A DNA stretch of 64,000 nt, taken from the NCBI GenBank assembly GCA_028023455.1, contig JAQFVV010006208.1:4074963-4138962 (forward strand), given 5' to 3'. Position numbers and translations under genes: made by a program. The stretch's first letter is position 1. Each line of letters begins with the position of its first letter. This stretch comes from Epiperipatus broadwayi. Taxonomy: Eukaryota; Onychophora; Udeonychophora; Euonychophora; Peripatidae. The notes under the pieces are model-generated. The model ran no database searches, was not told the origin of the DNA, and saw only the letters and a list, made by a program, of their open reading frames with translations. Of the stretch, positions 55,921 to 64,000 are shown one piece after another.

Positions 55921-56020
55921 TTGCCAAGCGTTGGTGGCCGAGTGGTTAGCACAGCCGCCTTACAAGCAGTTGTCCTGGGTTCGCTTCCCGGCCAATGCTT
56001 TGACACATGAGAAAAAATAC
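55921..56020 (+). mobile_element. tSINE with 12-bp target duplication
   Basis: A 100-bp insertion flanked by identical AAATAAAAGGGA (55909-55920, 56021-56032). The tRNA-like part 55928-55998 has a complete 7-bp acceptor stem (GCGTTGG/CCAATGC with one G-T), an A-box-like TGGCCGAGTGGTTAGC, an anticodon-loop-like CTTACAA and an intact T-arm CTGGG-TTCGCTT-CCCGG. It then reads TTTGACACATGAGAAAAAAT. The D-stem and anticodon stem are imperfect, so it is a SINE, not a functional tRNA gene. The internal boxes could act as a Pol III promoter. Confidence 0.92.
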
Positions 56021-56032
56021 AAATAAAAGGGA

Positions 56033-57002
56033 ATATTATTATTGTTTTTTTTAAAGATTATTTGTATATATATTAATAATAAACCATTTTATAAAAGAAA
56101 AATTAAGAAGGCAATTTTTATAAATAGGAATAAAATACATTTAATGAATAGACACACTGCTAACATTAAAATACGTATTTATGGGATTTGAATTGATGTT
56201 TGCTTCCGCTTTTTTTAAAAAATTTAATGGCAGTTGAGGCAGGTTTAAGAAATTAACCAAAGTACTTCTGCAGATTTAAAGACTGTTTATAATAGTTTAT
56301 TACCATTAAATTTATTATTTTTATTAGGATTACAATTTTGTTTTAATTAACGGACATTTATATTATATGTTATGGGAGGCAAAAAGGGACTGTAATAAGT
56401 TTAATTACTTTTATGTACATATATGTATTTTATTAATTATATTTAATGTATGGATTTTAATAACTAAATTTATGATAATGTAAATAATGTCCATTGGGGG
56501 AGTTACTGTAAGGTAATTGATCATGTGATTGTGGAAAATGAAACATCTTGAAAATGTTCCATTAAGGAATGAAAGCTGTATTAAATAATTATTTTATTTA
56601 TAGTGAGTTGTCTATTTCAATTTTATTTTAAATTGATTATTTTTAATTAATATGCTATATGCAACATATGCATTAGGTTAAAAAAATTCTCATACACTAG
56701 TTAATTGATAAATATGAATGAATATTGGCAGAGCTTTGTTACCAAAATAAGGAATACCCTTAATTAAAATGAAAAATCATTATAATAAAAAATTGTTTGA
56801 TACATATTCCAACATCAATTGTATTAAAAAAATTAACCTGTTCTACATAATCATTTATAATGTTTACCACATCGATCTGCCATGATTTATGATTTAAGTT
56901 TGGTTGGGTGAATCTTGGAAGAATTTTACTTCACAAGCATGCTTAAATCAAAAAAATCCATACCCAAATTTAGCTAATCATTTAGTATTGCATAAGTAAA
57001 TG
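56033..57002. other. No feature recognised
   Basis: AT-rich. Near 56490-56530, GTCCATTGGGGGAGTTACTG and ATTGATCATG resemble a TIR-2 end in passing but cannot be extended. Confidence 0.45.
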
Positions 57003-57013
57003 GATATCTAGAT

Positions 57014-57252
57014 ATCAAGCCATCAAACATCACATGATCACCCTTCTTTATGCTTACACAAGCTGTTTTTCACAGAGGCCTAAACTTTCCATACAGTAGC
57101 ACCACTCAGTGCAAGTCAGAGTAATCAATGGATGCCAGAAGGGTTATGCATAAAACCCTATCTAGTGCATACTCATCCAATATTCCCAGATTAGTTTTTA
57201 GCTTTGGCTTTCATCAGTGAGGAGCCTTGGATCTGAGAGCACTGCACTCTGT
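57014..57252 (-). repeat. HH1 insertion with 11-bp target duplication
   Basis: Flanked by identical GATATCTAGAT (57003-57013 and 57253-57263). On the minus strand it begins 18 bp before the hammerhead (57175-57232), runs through the 3' half and ends with the constant HH1 terminus (GGTGATCATGTGATGTTTGATGG). The start is thus near the ribozyme and the end is the family end, a pattern expected for 5'-truncated target-primed retrotransposition. Confidence 0.88.
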
Positions 57253-57469
57253 GATATCTAGATTTTCTTAGTTAAAAAGTAATAACTGGTTAATTTAGCT
57301 TAGTTACTTGGAGTGTTAATGTTCTGGTTGCAAAAACTAACAAAATAAAATAAAAATTATAATAGTATGGGCTGTATTTATTAAAATTTGAAATTATATT
57401 AATATATTTTTAAAAATACCAAAATAAATTTGTCATGATGAAAAGTGTGCAAGAGTTCTATAAAAATTA

Positions 57470-57665
57470 TATACTTTATCTTTCTTATTGCATTGCCAAA
57501 TCCATATAATATTAATATTATTTATATTCTTTATTACTTTTTACAATGCTTTTTACAACCCATTGTTGATGGTTTTGATTACCCCAGCAATCTTTTTCAA
57601 AACTATAACAAATACAATACAAATACATGAATACAAATATATTATGAACATATAATTTTACATTT
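57470..57665. repeat. FB1 left arm, interrupted element
   Basis: TTTCTTATTGCATTGCCAAA, TATTCTTTATTACTTTTTAC, ATTGTTGATGGTTTTGATTA and CCCCAGCAATCTTTTTCA form the left arm. AACAAATACAATACAAATAC and ATGAACATATAATTTTACAT are the inner part. The matching right arm lies at 58756-58880, with TIR-1 copy 3 and an AT palindrome between. Confidence 0.8.
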
Positions 57666-58554
57666 CACCTGGGTCTTGTTTTATGCGGTAGATAGGTTCC
57701 ACAGAAAACCCGCATTAAAAAAATCGCACAAAAATAGACTTAACTTTCCTTGAAAAATAGGGGATAGGTTCTGTCATTTTCAGAATTTGCATAAAAGCAA
57801 AGTAACAAGGAAAAATTACTTTAAAATTCACATTAAAAAAATAAGCAAATGAAGTACGACTAATAAAAAATTTCAAATATTTGAAAAAAATTAATACAAG
57901 ACAAACTTTTTTTATTAATTACAATATTTAATTTTACATTTTTTCCATATTTTAATCATTACTGCTATTTGACAATATGTGTTCGTTTGTGAACTAGTTA
58001 GCAATCAGATTCATGACGTGATGTACAACTAGCACCACTTTCAGTCTTATGCTGTGTTAATGGTTTTCTGTTTCTATATTAAAAAAATGAGATCATAATC
58101 AAAACAAAAAAATTATACATTATCATTAGAAAGATTATTTTCAATTTATAAAATCAATAAAATCTTCATTATTTATTTTAACAATCTAAAAAATTATTTT
58201 TGTTATATCTACAAAATACATTTTAAAAGTTTAAAATTTTTGAATATTTATTGCGATATTTTTATATGTAAGTATAAATCTATTATTATTATTTACTCTT
58301 TAGTATAAGTGGGTTATTTACATAGAAGCTAATATTCTAAATACAGCTTCAGGCCATATTCACATTAGCTACTAATATAACGTTATATTTTTGAAAAAAA
58401 AAAAAAAGTATTTCGAGTCAAAATAAGTTATTGATAATTTAAATTTCTTGATATCTAATAAATATAGTGAAATATGAAAGATATTAAGAAGAAACATGAA
58501 TTGCATAACTTCAAAATCACATTAAAATAATCTGCATAAAATGAGACCCAGGTG
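57666..58554. mobile_element. TIR-1 pogo/Tigger-like MITE, copy 3
   Basis: CACCTGGGTCTTGTTTTATG at the left and the inverse CATAAAATGAGACCCAGGTG at the right. It is more diverged than the other two, and the flanking TA pair is no longer intact (TT at the left, TG at the right). It lies in the loop of an FB1 foldback, so it inserted after that element. Confidence 0.8.
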
Positions 58555-58559
58555 TGTAT

Positions 58560-58755
58560 ATATATTCTCTTATAAACATTATTTATATACCACATATATC
58601 TTTATATACCTCTCTATATAATTATCACCTTTTACGTATTATATATAAAAAAAGATTAAAATGAATAATAATATAAAAAGATAATAATTATATAGAGATG
58701 TATATAAAGATATGTGGGTATTTAAATAATGATTATAAAATAGAATATATATATA
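58560..58755. repeat. AT-rich palindrome
   Basis: ACCACATATATCTTTATATA, then CCTCTCTATATAATTATC, and the inverse GATAATAATTATATAGAGAT, then ATATAAAGATATGTGGGTAT. Arms of about 90 bp. Confidence 0.75.
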
Positions 58756-58975
58756 TAATGTAAAATTATATGTTCATATATATTTGTATTGTGTTTGTTA
58801 TGATTCTGAAGAAGATTGCTGGGGCAATCGAAACCATCAATAGTAGATTGTAAAAACATTGTAAAAGTAATGAAGAACATAAATTAAAACAGGCAAAACT
58901 CTCCATACAGTAGAGACACTCATGTGATCTTTAGTGGTTTAAAGAACATAAATGATATTAATATTATATTAAAAA
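58756..58975. repeat. FB1 right arm with embedded HH1 scrap
   Basis: TAAAATTATATGTTCATATA, then GATTCTGAAGAAGATTGCTG, GGGCAATCGAAACC (hammerhead-like core) and GTAGATTGTAAAAACATT. At about 58885-58945 the arm is broken by joined HH1 ends (AAACAGGCAAAACTCTCC...CATGTGATCTTTAGTGG). ATAAATGATATTAATATTAT then resumes the arm. Confidence 0.75.
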
Positions 58976-58989
58976 TTATATAGTAATAA

Positions 58990-60760
58990 AAAACAAGAAA
59001 ACAAACTATCTTTTATAATTATTACATCTCCTGAATAGCCTAGCATTTTAAATCAAGAAGTGGGACATGTAATTAAATCTGTAAAGAAATGAAAAGCTCT
59101 AAGAAATGATGGAAGTATAATCAATATTTTAAAAGAGACTGATGAAGAAATAGAAAAATTGTTTGCAAAATTATATACCAAATATCTAAATAATACAGAT
59201 GTACAGGTAATTGAAAGCATGCATTAATAATATTGATATTTAAGAAAGGTGATAAAAATATATAAGAAATTATGGACCTGGCTTCTACCAGTTCTATACC
59301 AAATATTTACCAGTAAACTTTAAATATTAATCTGTCAAAATAAAAATGCTATAAGTAGAAGTGATTTAAGCACATTGATTCACATTGAAGTATTGAGAAA
59401 AGTTGTAGAAGAGATCAATGAATGTGAATTACTAATGCACTTTGAATTTTTAGATTACAAAAAAGGATTTGAAGCTATAAGTATTTCTACAGCGTTAAAC
59501 CATCAAGCATCACATGATCACCATTCTTTATGCTTACACAAGCTGTTTTTTTATAGAAGCAAAACTTTGTGTACAGAAGCATCACTTAGTGCAAGCCAAA
59601 GTAATCAATGGATGTAAGAAGGTTTGTATATAAATCCCTATCTAGGGCCTACCTAAAAAGTAAAAGGTGGCTGCTGGAGGGTTGCATTAGATCCTAAGAT
59701 CTAGATGCAGTGCTCTCAAATCCAAGGCTTCTCATGGAAGGAAGACCACAAACTAGAAACTATTCTGCGGATATTGGATGAGTAGACACTAGATAGGGAT
59801 TTTATGCACAAATCTTCCTGCATCCATTGGATTACTCTGACTTGCACCGAGTACTACTATGGTTCATTTCTACAGTGATTAAAGCATTGGAATATCAAAA
59901 TATAGTCCCAATATATTCACATATTTTGAAGAACATTTATCAAAATGCAACAGCACTGATTGGGTTATATAATGATTATAAGAAAATTAGCAATGAGAAG
60001 GACATTTGACATTTGTGATTTTGTATCTCTAAAACTATTTTGCAGATGTATTAAGATAAGTACAAGATAAGAAAGTAAAAGTAAATGAAGATTATTTAAA
60101 TAATTTAGATTTGCAGATAATATGATTATTTTTCCCAACATTGTTTCAGAGCTTTAGAAATGTAAGAATTATCTCATGAAAGTAAGACAGTAGGACTAAA
60201 AATAGATATAAAAAGCCTAAAGTAATATTCCATAATTTTTTCAAAGAAAATGAGAATTAATAATGATAAATTTGAAGAAATTAATAACAGCAAATATTTT
60301 GGTCAGGATATTAATACAGATGGAAACGCAATGGATGAAATTTATCATAGAATTAAACTTGAATGGAGTGCTTTTGGTAGAAGTAACTTAATATTAAAAG
60401 AAATATGACTATGTATTTGAAAAGTAATGTTTTTAAATAGATGTTTTATCAGTCCTTACATATGGATTGAAACTTAGACAACAGAAAAGCAGTATAGTGA
60501 CTTCAGATCACCCAATAAAGTATGGATATATATATATATATATTAGGAGTAACAAGAAGAGATCAAAAATGAAATGTATGAATGAGAGGACAAGTATGTA
60601 TCACTTACAGCATTAACGGAGCTGGAATTGGCATATTGGTAAAAGATGAGATTGTAAGAATCTTAAAAAGAGGCAGCATATGAGATGGTAAGATGAAATA
60701 AGGAATTTTGTGGTGGACAGTAGAGGAGAGTAGCTCGAGATCAAAGAAAGTGTATTAAAC
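58990..60760 (+). pseudogene. LINE-R RTE-like reverse transcriptase, decayed
   Basis: The longest LINE-R copy. Successive frames give AKLYTKYLNNTDVQVIE, then PVLYQIFTSKL (RTE-type VLYKIFT), then HIEVLRKVVEEINECELLMH, FEFLDYKKGFEAISIS (RT motif A region, with the catalytic AFVDYEKAFD altered) and, after an HH1 insertion, VIKALEYQNIVPIYSHILKN and IYQNATALIGLYNDYKKI. Motifs B and C are unreadable. The C-terminal part is clear: INNSKYFGQDINTDGNAMD, EIYHRIKLEWSAFGRSN. Many stops, no nuclease at the 5' end, inactive. Confidence 0.8.
59500..59864. repeat. HH1 insertion inside LINE-R
   Basis: Flanked by the imperfect direct repeat ATTTCTACAG(C/T)G-TTAAA (about 59483-59499, 59865-59882). Joining the flanks restores a continuous LINE-R protein (EAISIS then TVIKALEYQ), so the target and duplication are clear. 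The left end has the constant CCATCAAGCATCACATGATC. A plus-oriented part with a decayed hammerhead (59719-59780) follows, and the far end is cut in CTTGCACCGAG. Confidence 0.85.
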
Positions 60761-60789
60761 TTGGAAATACTTCCATCTTTCAGTGGATC

Positions 60790-61010
60790 AATAATGATTA
60801 CCATCTTATACTGCTGACTCACCTGATCACACACATGTTGAAAAGATAAATAATCACCAATATCCGTATTTTGTGCTAAACCAGCACTCATCAGTTGGTC
60901 CAGATTACCATCTCCACACATATATGCAATCAATACTCAGCTTTATATTAAGATAGCCAATCTTCATACTTTAATAGACTGGCTTCAAACTACTCCAACC
61001 CACAACTCTT
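60790..61010 (-). mobile_element. HH2 copy
   Basis: Plus-strand words CACCTGATCACACACATGTT, GAAAAGATAAATAATCACC and AACCAGCACTCATCAGTTGG. The minus strand has body, hammerhead, then the first half of the tRNA-like part. The tRNA-like 3' half is absent. Confidence 0.8.
60852..60909 (-). ncRNA. HH2 hammerhead-like ribozyme
   Basis: Minus strand: AAUC (pairs with GAUU) and CCAA (pairs with UUGG) as stem I, CUGAUGA intact, stem II GUGCU/AGCAC perfect with loop GGUUU, AAAA in place of GAAA, UACGGAUA, then UUGG. The G12-to-A change should weaken activity. Confidence 0.65.
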
Positions 61011-61129
61011 CAGCCTTCTATTTCATTGAAAATCTTATGATGGAATGTTCAATGCCCATGTTAGTGCCAAGCTTGTCATCCTATCCATGTTGATGTTTAG
61101 TCATTCAGACCTCTCGTGTACAGGAGAAT

Positions 61130-61400
61130 AATCCATTTATACATACATATGCAAGGGATGGGTAGACCTTTTACGCACTATTTATATAAATTAATACATT
61201 GTACAGGCTTAACACCTGCATTTATATATGCAATATGTATGGGATTCAAACCCAGACTTCCGCACAACCCACAACTCTCAGTGCTATCTTATATTGCTGA
61301 CCACCTGATCACACATATGTTGAAAAGATAAATAACTACCAATATAGGTATTTCGTGCTAAACCAGCACTCATTAGTTGTTTCAGCTTACCATCTCCACA
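61130..61400 (-). mobile_element. HH2 copy with complete tRNA-like part
   Basis: On the plus strand, GTATGGGATTCAAACCCAGA (B-box complement), CACAACCCACAACTCTCAG, CTATCTTATATTGCTGACCA and CCTGATCACACATATG make up the tRNA-like portion (about 61245-61315). The hammerhead follows at 61335-61389: CUAAUGA (G5 changed to A), stem II GUGCU/AGCAC, GAAA intact, stem III AUA/UAU with loop CC, triplet AUA? then UUGG. Confidence 0.8.
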
Positions 61401-61624
61401 CATATATACAATCAGCACTTAGTAAGTAATGAAAGAATATTTACAACAGATCAAGGGATAAAGAATGTAATAAGCAATGGGAAACTATAGTTGATGGTGG
61501 TTAAGTTCTCTTTATACATCAGTGACATTTTATGCGCTTATCTAATCTGCCTTTAAGAAGAGAATACATACATAATTTTAACTTTGTAAGTTGCTAATTA
61601 TTATAATACAGGACGTTATATTAT

Positions 61625-61925
61625 AAGCCAATAAACATCACATGATCACCATTTCTTATGTTTGCTTATAACTGTTATTAAAACAGGCAAAACTCACCAT
61701 ACAGTATTGCCACTCAGTGCAAGCCAGAGTAATCAATGGATGCCAGAAGGCTTGTGTATAAAATCCCCATCTAGTGCATACTCATCTAATATCTCCAATG
61801 ATGAAGGCCACAAGCCAGAAACTAGTCTTGGGGATTTTATGCACAAGCCTTCTGGCATCCATTGATTACTCTGACTTGCACAGGAATCGCAATACTCTAT
61901 GGAGAGTTTTGCCTGTTTTAATAAC
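61625..61925. repeat. HH1 inverted dimer, short
   Basis: The minus arm starts with ATAAACATCACATGATCACC and AAACAGGCAAAACTCACC. It passes TGGATGCCAGAAGGCTTGTG to ATCTCC, then changes orientation. The plus arm has GATGAAGGCCACAAGCCAGA, then AACTAGTCTTGGGGATTTTA, and GGAGAGTTTTGCCTGTTTTA. The hammerhead remnant lacks stem I. Confidence 0.8.
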
Positions 61926-61984
61926 GTTATATTATAAATTGAACGTGATTTTACACCAACCTTGTAGCAATGTGCGTAAGCTTG

Positions 61985-62070
61985 TGGTTAAACACATGTA
62001 GAGGTCCCTACTATCGCATTTTACACGCATATGCTCGAGGTTATAGCCTCAGTAAATATTATTATGTCTA
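61985..62070 (+). repeat. Repeat F, plus copy
   Basis: TGGTTAAACACATGTAGAGG, TCCCTACTATCGCATTTTAC, then CGCATATGCTCGAGG and TATAGCCTCAGTAAATATTA. It matches the complement of 43470-43560. Non-coding, unknown. Confidence 0.7.
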
Positions 62071-62600
62071 TATTAACTTTGGATAATATACGATTATAAT
62101 GATAAATTCTGTTACGAAAGTATTATATTAATAACAGTAATCCTCCCTTTCCTCCCCGAACTTTACCCTTATTGGTAGTTATTTTAAAAGCCTTTCTTAT
62201 GTTAAAATAATAATAATAAAATTTAAAGCATTTTATTTAAAAACATTCCTTTTTTAAAATCAGCATGTTGGCAAGAAAGAGGGAGAGAGAGAGAGAGAAA
62301 GATAATTTAGTGTAAGGTGTCCCAGACGCCGCGCATTAGCTTTTTACAAATTCTAATTATGACATATTGGTTACTTAAAAATTTGGCTGCTTTACAATTC
62401 TTTTTAAATGTAGTAGATAATTTCAAAGATTTTTTTTCTAACTCATTAATGTATTATTAAAATAGAATTTAATTTATGCAGTACTTATAGTTAGGATTAT
62501 GTTTTAGTTTGAAGAGCGTTAATTAAATTTAATTAATGTTTAAATCTGGACAATTAATAAATGGAAATATTATTTTTAGGAATGCGTTTTGGATCTACCT
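62071..62600. other. No gene; GA microsatellite
   Basis: AGAGAGAGAGAGAAAG near 62282-62300, otherwise AT-rich. Confidence 0.5.
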
Positions 62601-62736
62601 ATATCTATTTTAAATACACTTATACTATACTGATTATACTGAAATTAATGTAATTTAAAAGGGATTCGAACTCAGACGTTCAAGCTTCCTACAGCCATCC
62701 GACACATATAATCACATACATGTGAAAAAGATAAAT

Positions 62737-62790
62737 GATCTCCAATATACATATTTGTGCTAAACCAGCATTCATCAGTTGGTCCAGATT
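62737..62790 (-). ncRNA. HH2 hammerhead-like ribozyme
   Basis: Minus strand: AUCU/AGAU and CCAA/UUGG as two-part stem I, CUGAUGA intact, stem II AUGCU/AGCAC, CAAA in place of GAAA, then stem III AUA/UAU with loop UG, and AUA at the expected cleavage site. Confidence 0.65.
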
Positions 62791-63450
62791 ATTATCTCCC
62801 ACACATATATATGGTCAGTGCTCGGTTTATATTAAGATTGCAAATCTTCATATTTTAAAATAGGCTTCAATCTTCTCCACCCTCCAACTCTTCAACCATC
62901 CATATCATTGAAAATCTGATGGTAGAACATTCAAAGCCCTTATTGATGCCAATATTATCGTCAAGGTCATGTTGATTTTAAGGCACTCTGATGCTTCATG
63001 TATAGGATCTTAATATGTCCATTTAAATACATAGTAGAAGAGGTAAGGACAGAATACAGGCTAAATATGTAATATTTAAATACATATATACTGTATTAAC
63101 TATACTGAAATTAATGTAATTTAAAAAGGATTTTGAACTCAGACTTCAAACTCCCTACAGCCATCTACTCTATCTTGTACAACTGACACACATGATCACA
63201 TATATGACAAAAAGATAAATGATCTCCAATATAAATGGGCATATTAAGGGTCCTATGCATAAGGAGTGAGAGTGACTTGAAGATAATGACAGCAATATTG
63301 GTTTCGAAGACTTTGAATGTTCCACCATCGGATTTTCAATGATATTGGTGACTGAAGTGTTGCAGCGCAGAGAAGATTGAAACCTGTCTATTAAAGTATG
63401 AAGATTTGTTATCTTAATACAGAGGACTGATTATACATGTGTGTGAGATA

Positions 63451-63509
63451 ATGATTTAGACCAACTGATGAGTACTGGTTCAGCATGAAATACATATATT
63501 AGAGATCAT
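63451..63509 (+). ncRNA. HH2 hammerhead-like ribozyme, best copy
   Basis: Distal stem I AUGAUUU pairs over seven positions with AGAUCAU (one U-G). Proximal stem I is CCAA with UUAG (one mismatch). CUGAUGA is intact. Stem II is GUACU/AGCAU with loop GGUUC, GAAA is intact, stem III AUA/UAU has loop CA, and the cleavage triplet is AUA. This is the type I layout with a minimal stem III, as known for retroelement hammerheads. The cleavage product would begin UUAGAGAUC. Confidence 0.7.
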
Positions 63510-63605
63510 TTATCTTTTCCACATGTATGTGATCATGTGTGTCAGCTGTATAAGATAGAGTAGATGTCTGTAGGGAGCTTGAAAGTCTGAGTTCAAATCT
63601 CTTTT

Positions 63606-64000
63606 AAATTACTATATCTACTTTATGAATATTTTCTGGAAGGCAAGTTTAATGATTTAAGTTGATTGTATTTAAATGAATTAGGGAAAAGAAGAAAATA
63701 GCATACATTTTCTTTTAAAATAAATATTCATTGTTCTTATGGAGAGTAAGAGTTATAGAAAAGTGAGATTAGTTCATTTAACTTGTTAATTTTTATAAAC
63801 TTTTTTTAAGCATTAATTTTAAAAACTATTTACTGAAAATGTTATCTTTATAAAGATAATATAATCGAATGGCTATAGCTTTTCCTAATTCCCAAAATTA
63901 ATCTGTGATTTTATACTCCAGAATCTACCAGTATACCATGACACTAAAACATACAAATTATAATAATCAAATAACTTTATTGTTTAGGATTTAAACCATT
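63606..64000. other. No feature recognised
   Basis: AT-rich sequence to the window end. Confidence 0.5.

Larger units (their letters stand above)
62601..63605. mobile_element. HH2 cluster: direct and inverted copies
   Basis: A minus-oriented copy (62640-62960) and a plus-oriented copy (63298-63605) face each other. The left end, including the outer flank TATACTGAAATTAATGTAAT, TTAAAAGGGATT and GAACTCAGAC, is repeated in direct orientation at 63090-63235 (spacing about 465 bp). The plus copy shows the full order: body, hammerhead (63451-63509), then tRNA-like part (about 63530-63600: GTGTCAGCTGTATAAGATAG, B-box-like GAGTTCAAATCTC). Confidence 0.85.

Noticed and set aside
55928-55998. Candidate functional tRNA gene
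   Set aside because: Acceptor and T-arm are good, but D and anticodon stems are imperfect, the unit is inside a target duplication and has an A-rich tail, so it is a SINE.

Overview
The window is AT-rich (about 70% A+T by eye) non-coding eukaryotic DNA made up almost entirely of transposable elements and their remains. I find no credible host protein-coding gene, no rRNA and no intact functional tRNA gene. The mix of Penelope-like elements (PLEs), RTE-like and other LINEs, a Ty3-type LTR element, pogo- and hAT-like terminal-inverted-repeat (TIR) elements, tRNA-derived SINEs and hammerhead-bearing repeats points to an invertebrate animal. I cannot name the species or phylum from this sequence.

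Family labels used below are mine. PLE-A and PLE-B: two Penelope-like families with a reverse transcriptase (RT) and a GIY-YIG endonuclease. LINE-R: an RTE-like LINE. LINE-Z: a LINE whose protein ends in a CCHC-like finger. Ty3-N: a non-autonomous Ty3 LTR element. TIR-1: pogo/Tigger-like MITE starting CACCTGGGTCTC, with TA duplications. TIR-2: hAT-like inverted-repeat element. tSINE: short tRNA-like SINE of about 100 bp. HH1, HH2, HH3: repeats carrying hammerhead-ribozyme-like folds. FB1, FB2, FB3: foldback (snap-back) repeats. E and F: two-copy dispersed repeats.

Layout. 0-10 kb: a pyrimidine tandem array, an FB2 hairpin, an inverted PLE-A pair split by a TIR-1 insertion, HH1 copies, and a PLE-A copy on the minus strand. 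10-24 kb: HH1, HH2 and FB1 copies, a tandem array of tRNA-like units at 13.3-13.7 kb, a TIR-2 element at 19.5-21 kb, and a 200-bp tandem array inside HH1 at 22.2-23.0 kb. 24-30 kb: a second inverted PLE-A pair, a second TIR-1 copy, and the longest PLE-B copy (RT plus GIY-YIG). 30-38 kb: foldbacks, SINEs, a putative solo LTR and a LINE-Z remnant. 38.7-42.1 kb: Ty3-N with both LTRs. 43.7-50.5 kb: a TIR-2 element with further elements nested in it, flanked by FB3 and other foldbacks. 51-56 kb: LINE-R, FB1, a LINE-Z insertion with a 15-bp target duplication, and a SINE with a 12-bp one. 57-61 kb: TIR-1 nested in FB1, and a LINE-R copy interrupted by HH1. 60.8-63.6 kb: an HH2 cluster in direct and inverted orientation.

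The main result is that HH1 and HH2 each fold into a complete type I hammerhead: two-part stem I, CUGAUGA, stem II, GAAA, minimal stem III and a cleavage triplet. Base changes between copies preserve pairing in stems I and II. HH1 also shows target-site duplications, one constant end and one variable end, which suggests retrotransposition by machinery supplied in trans, perhaps the PLEs. Similar but less complete cores occur in PLE-A tails, HH3, FB1 and FB2, so a self-cleaving RNA module may be shared by autonomous and parasitic elements here.
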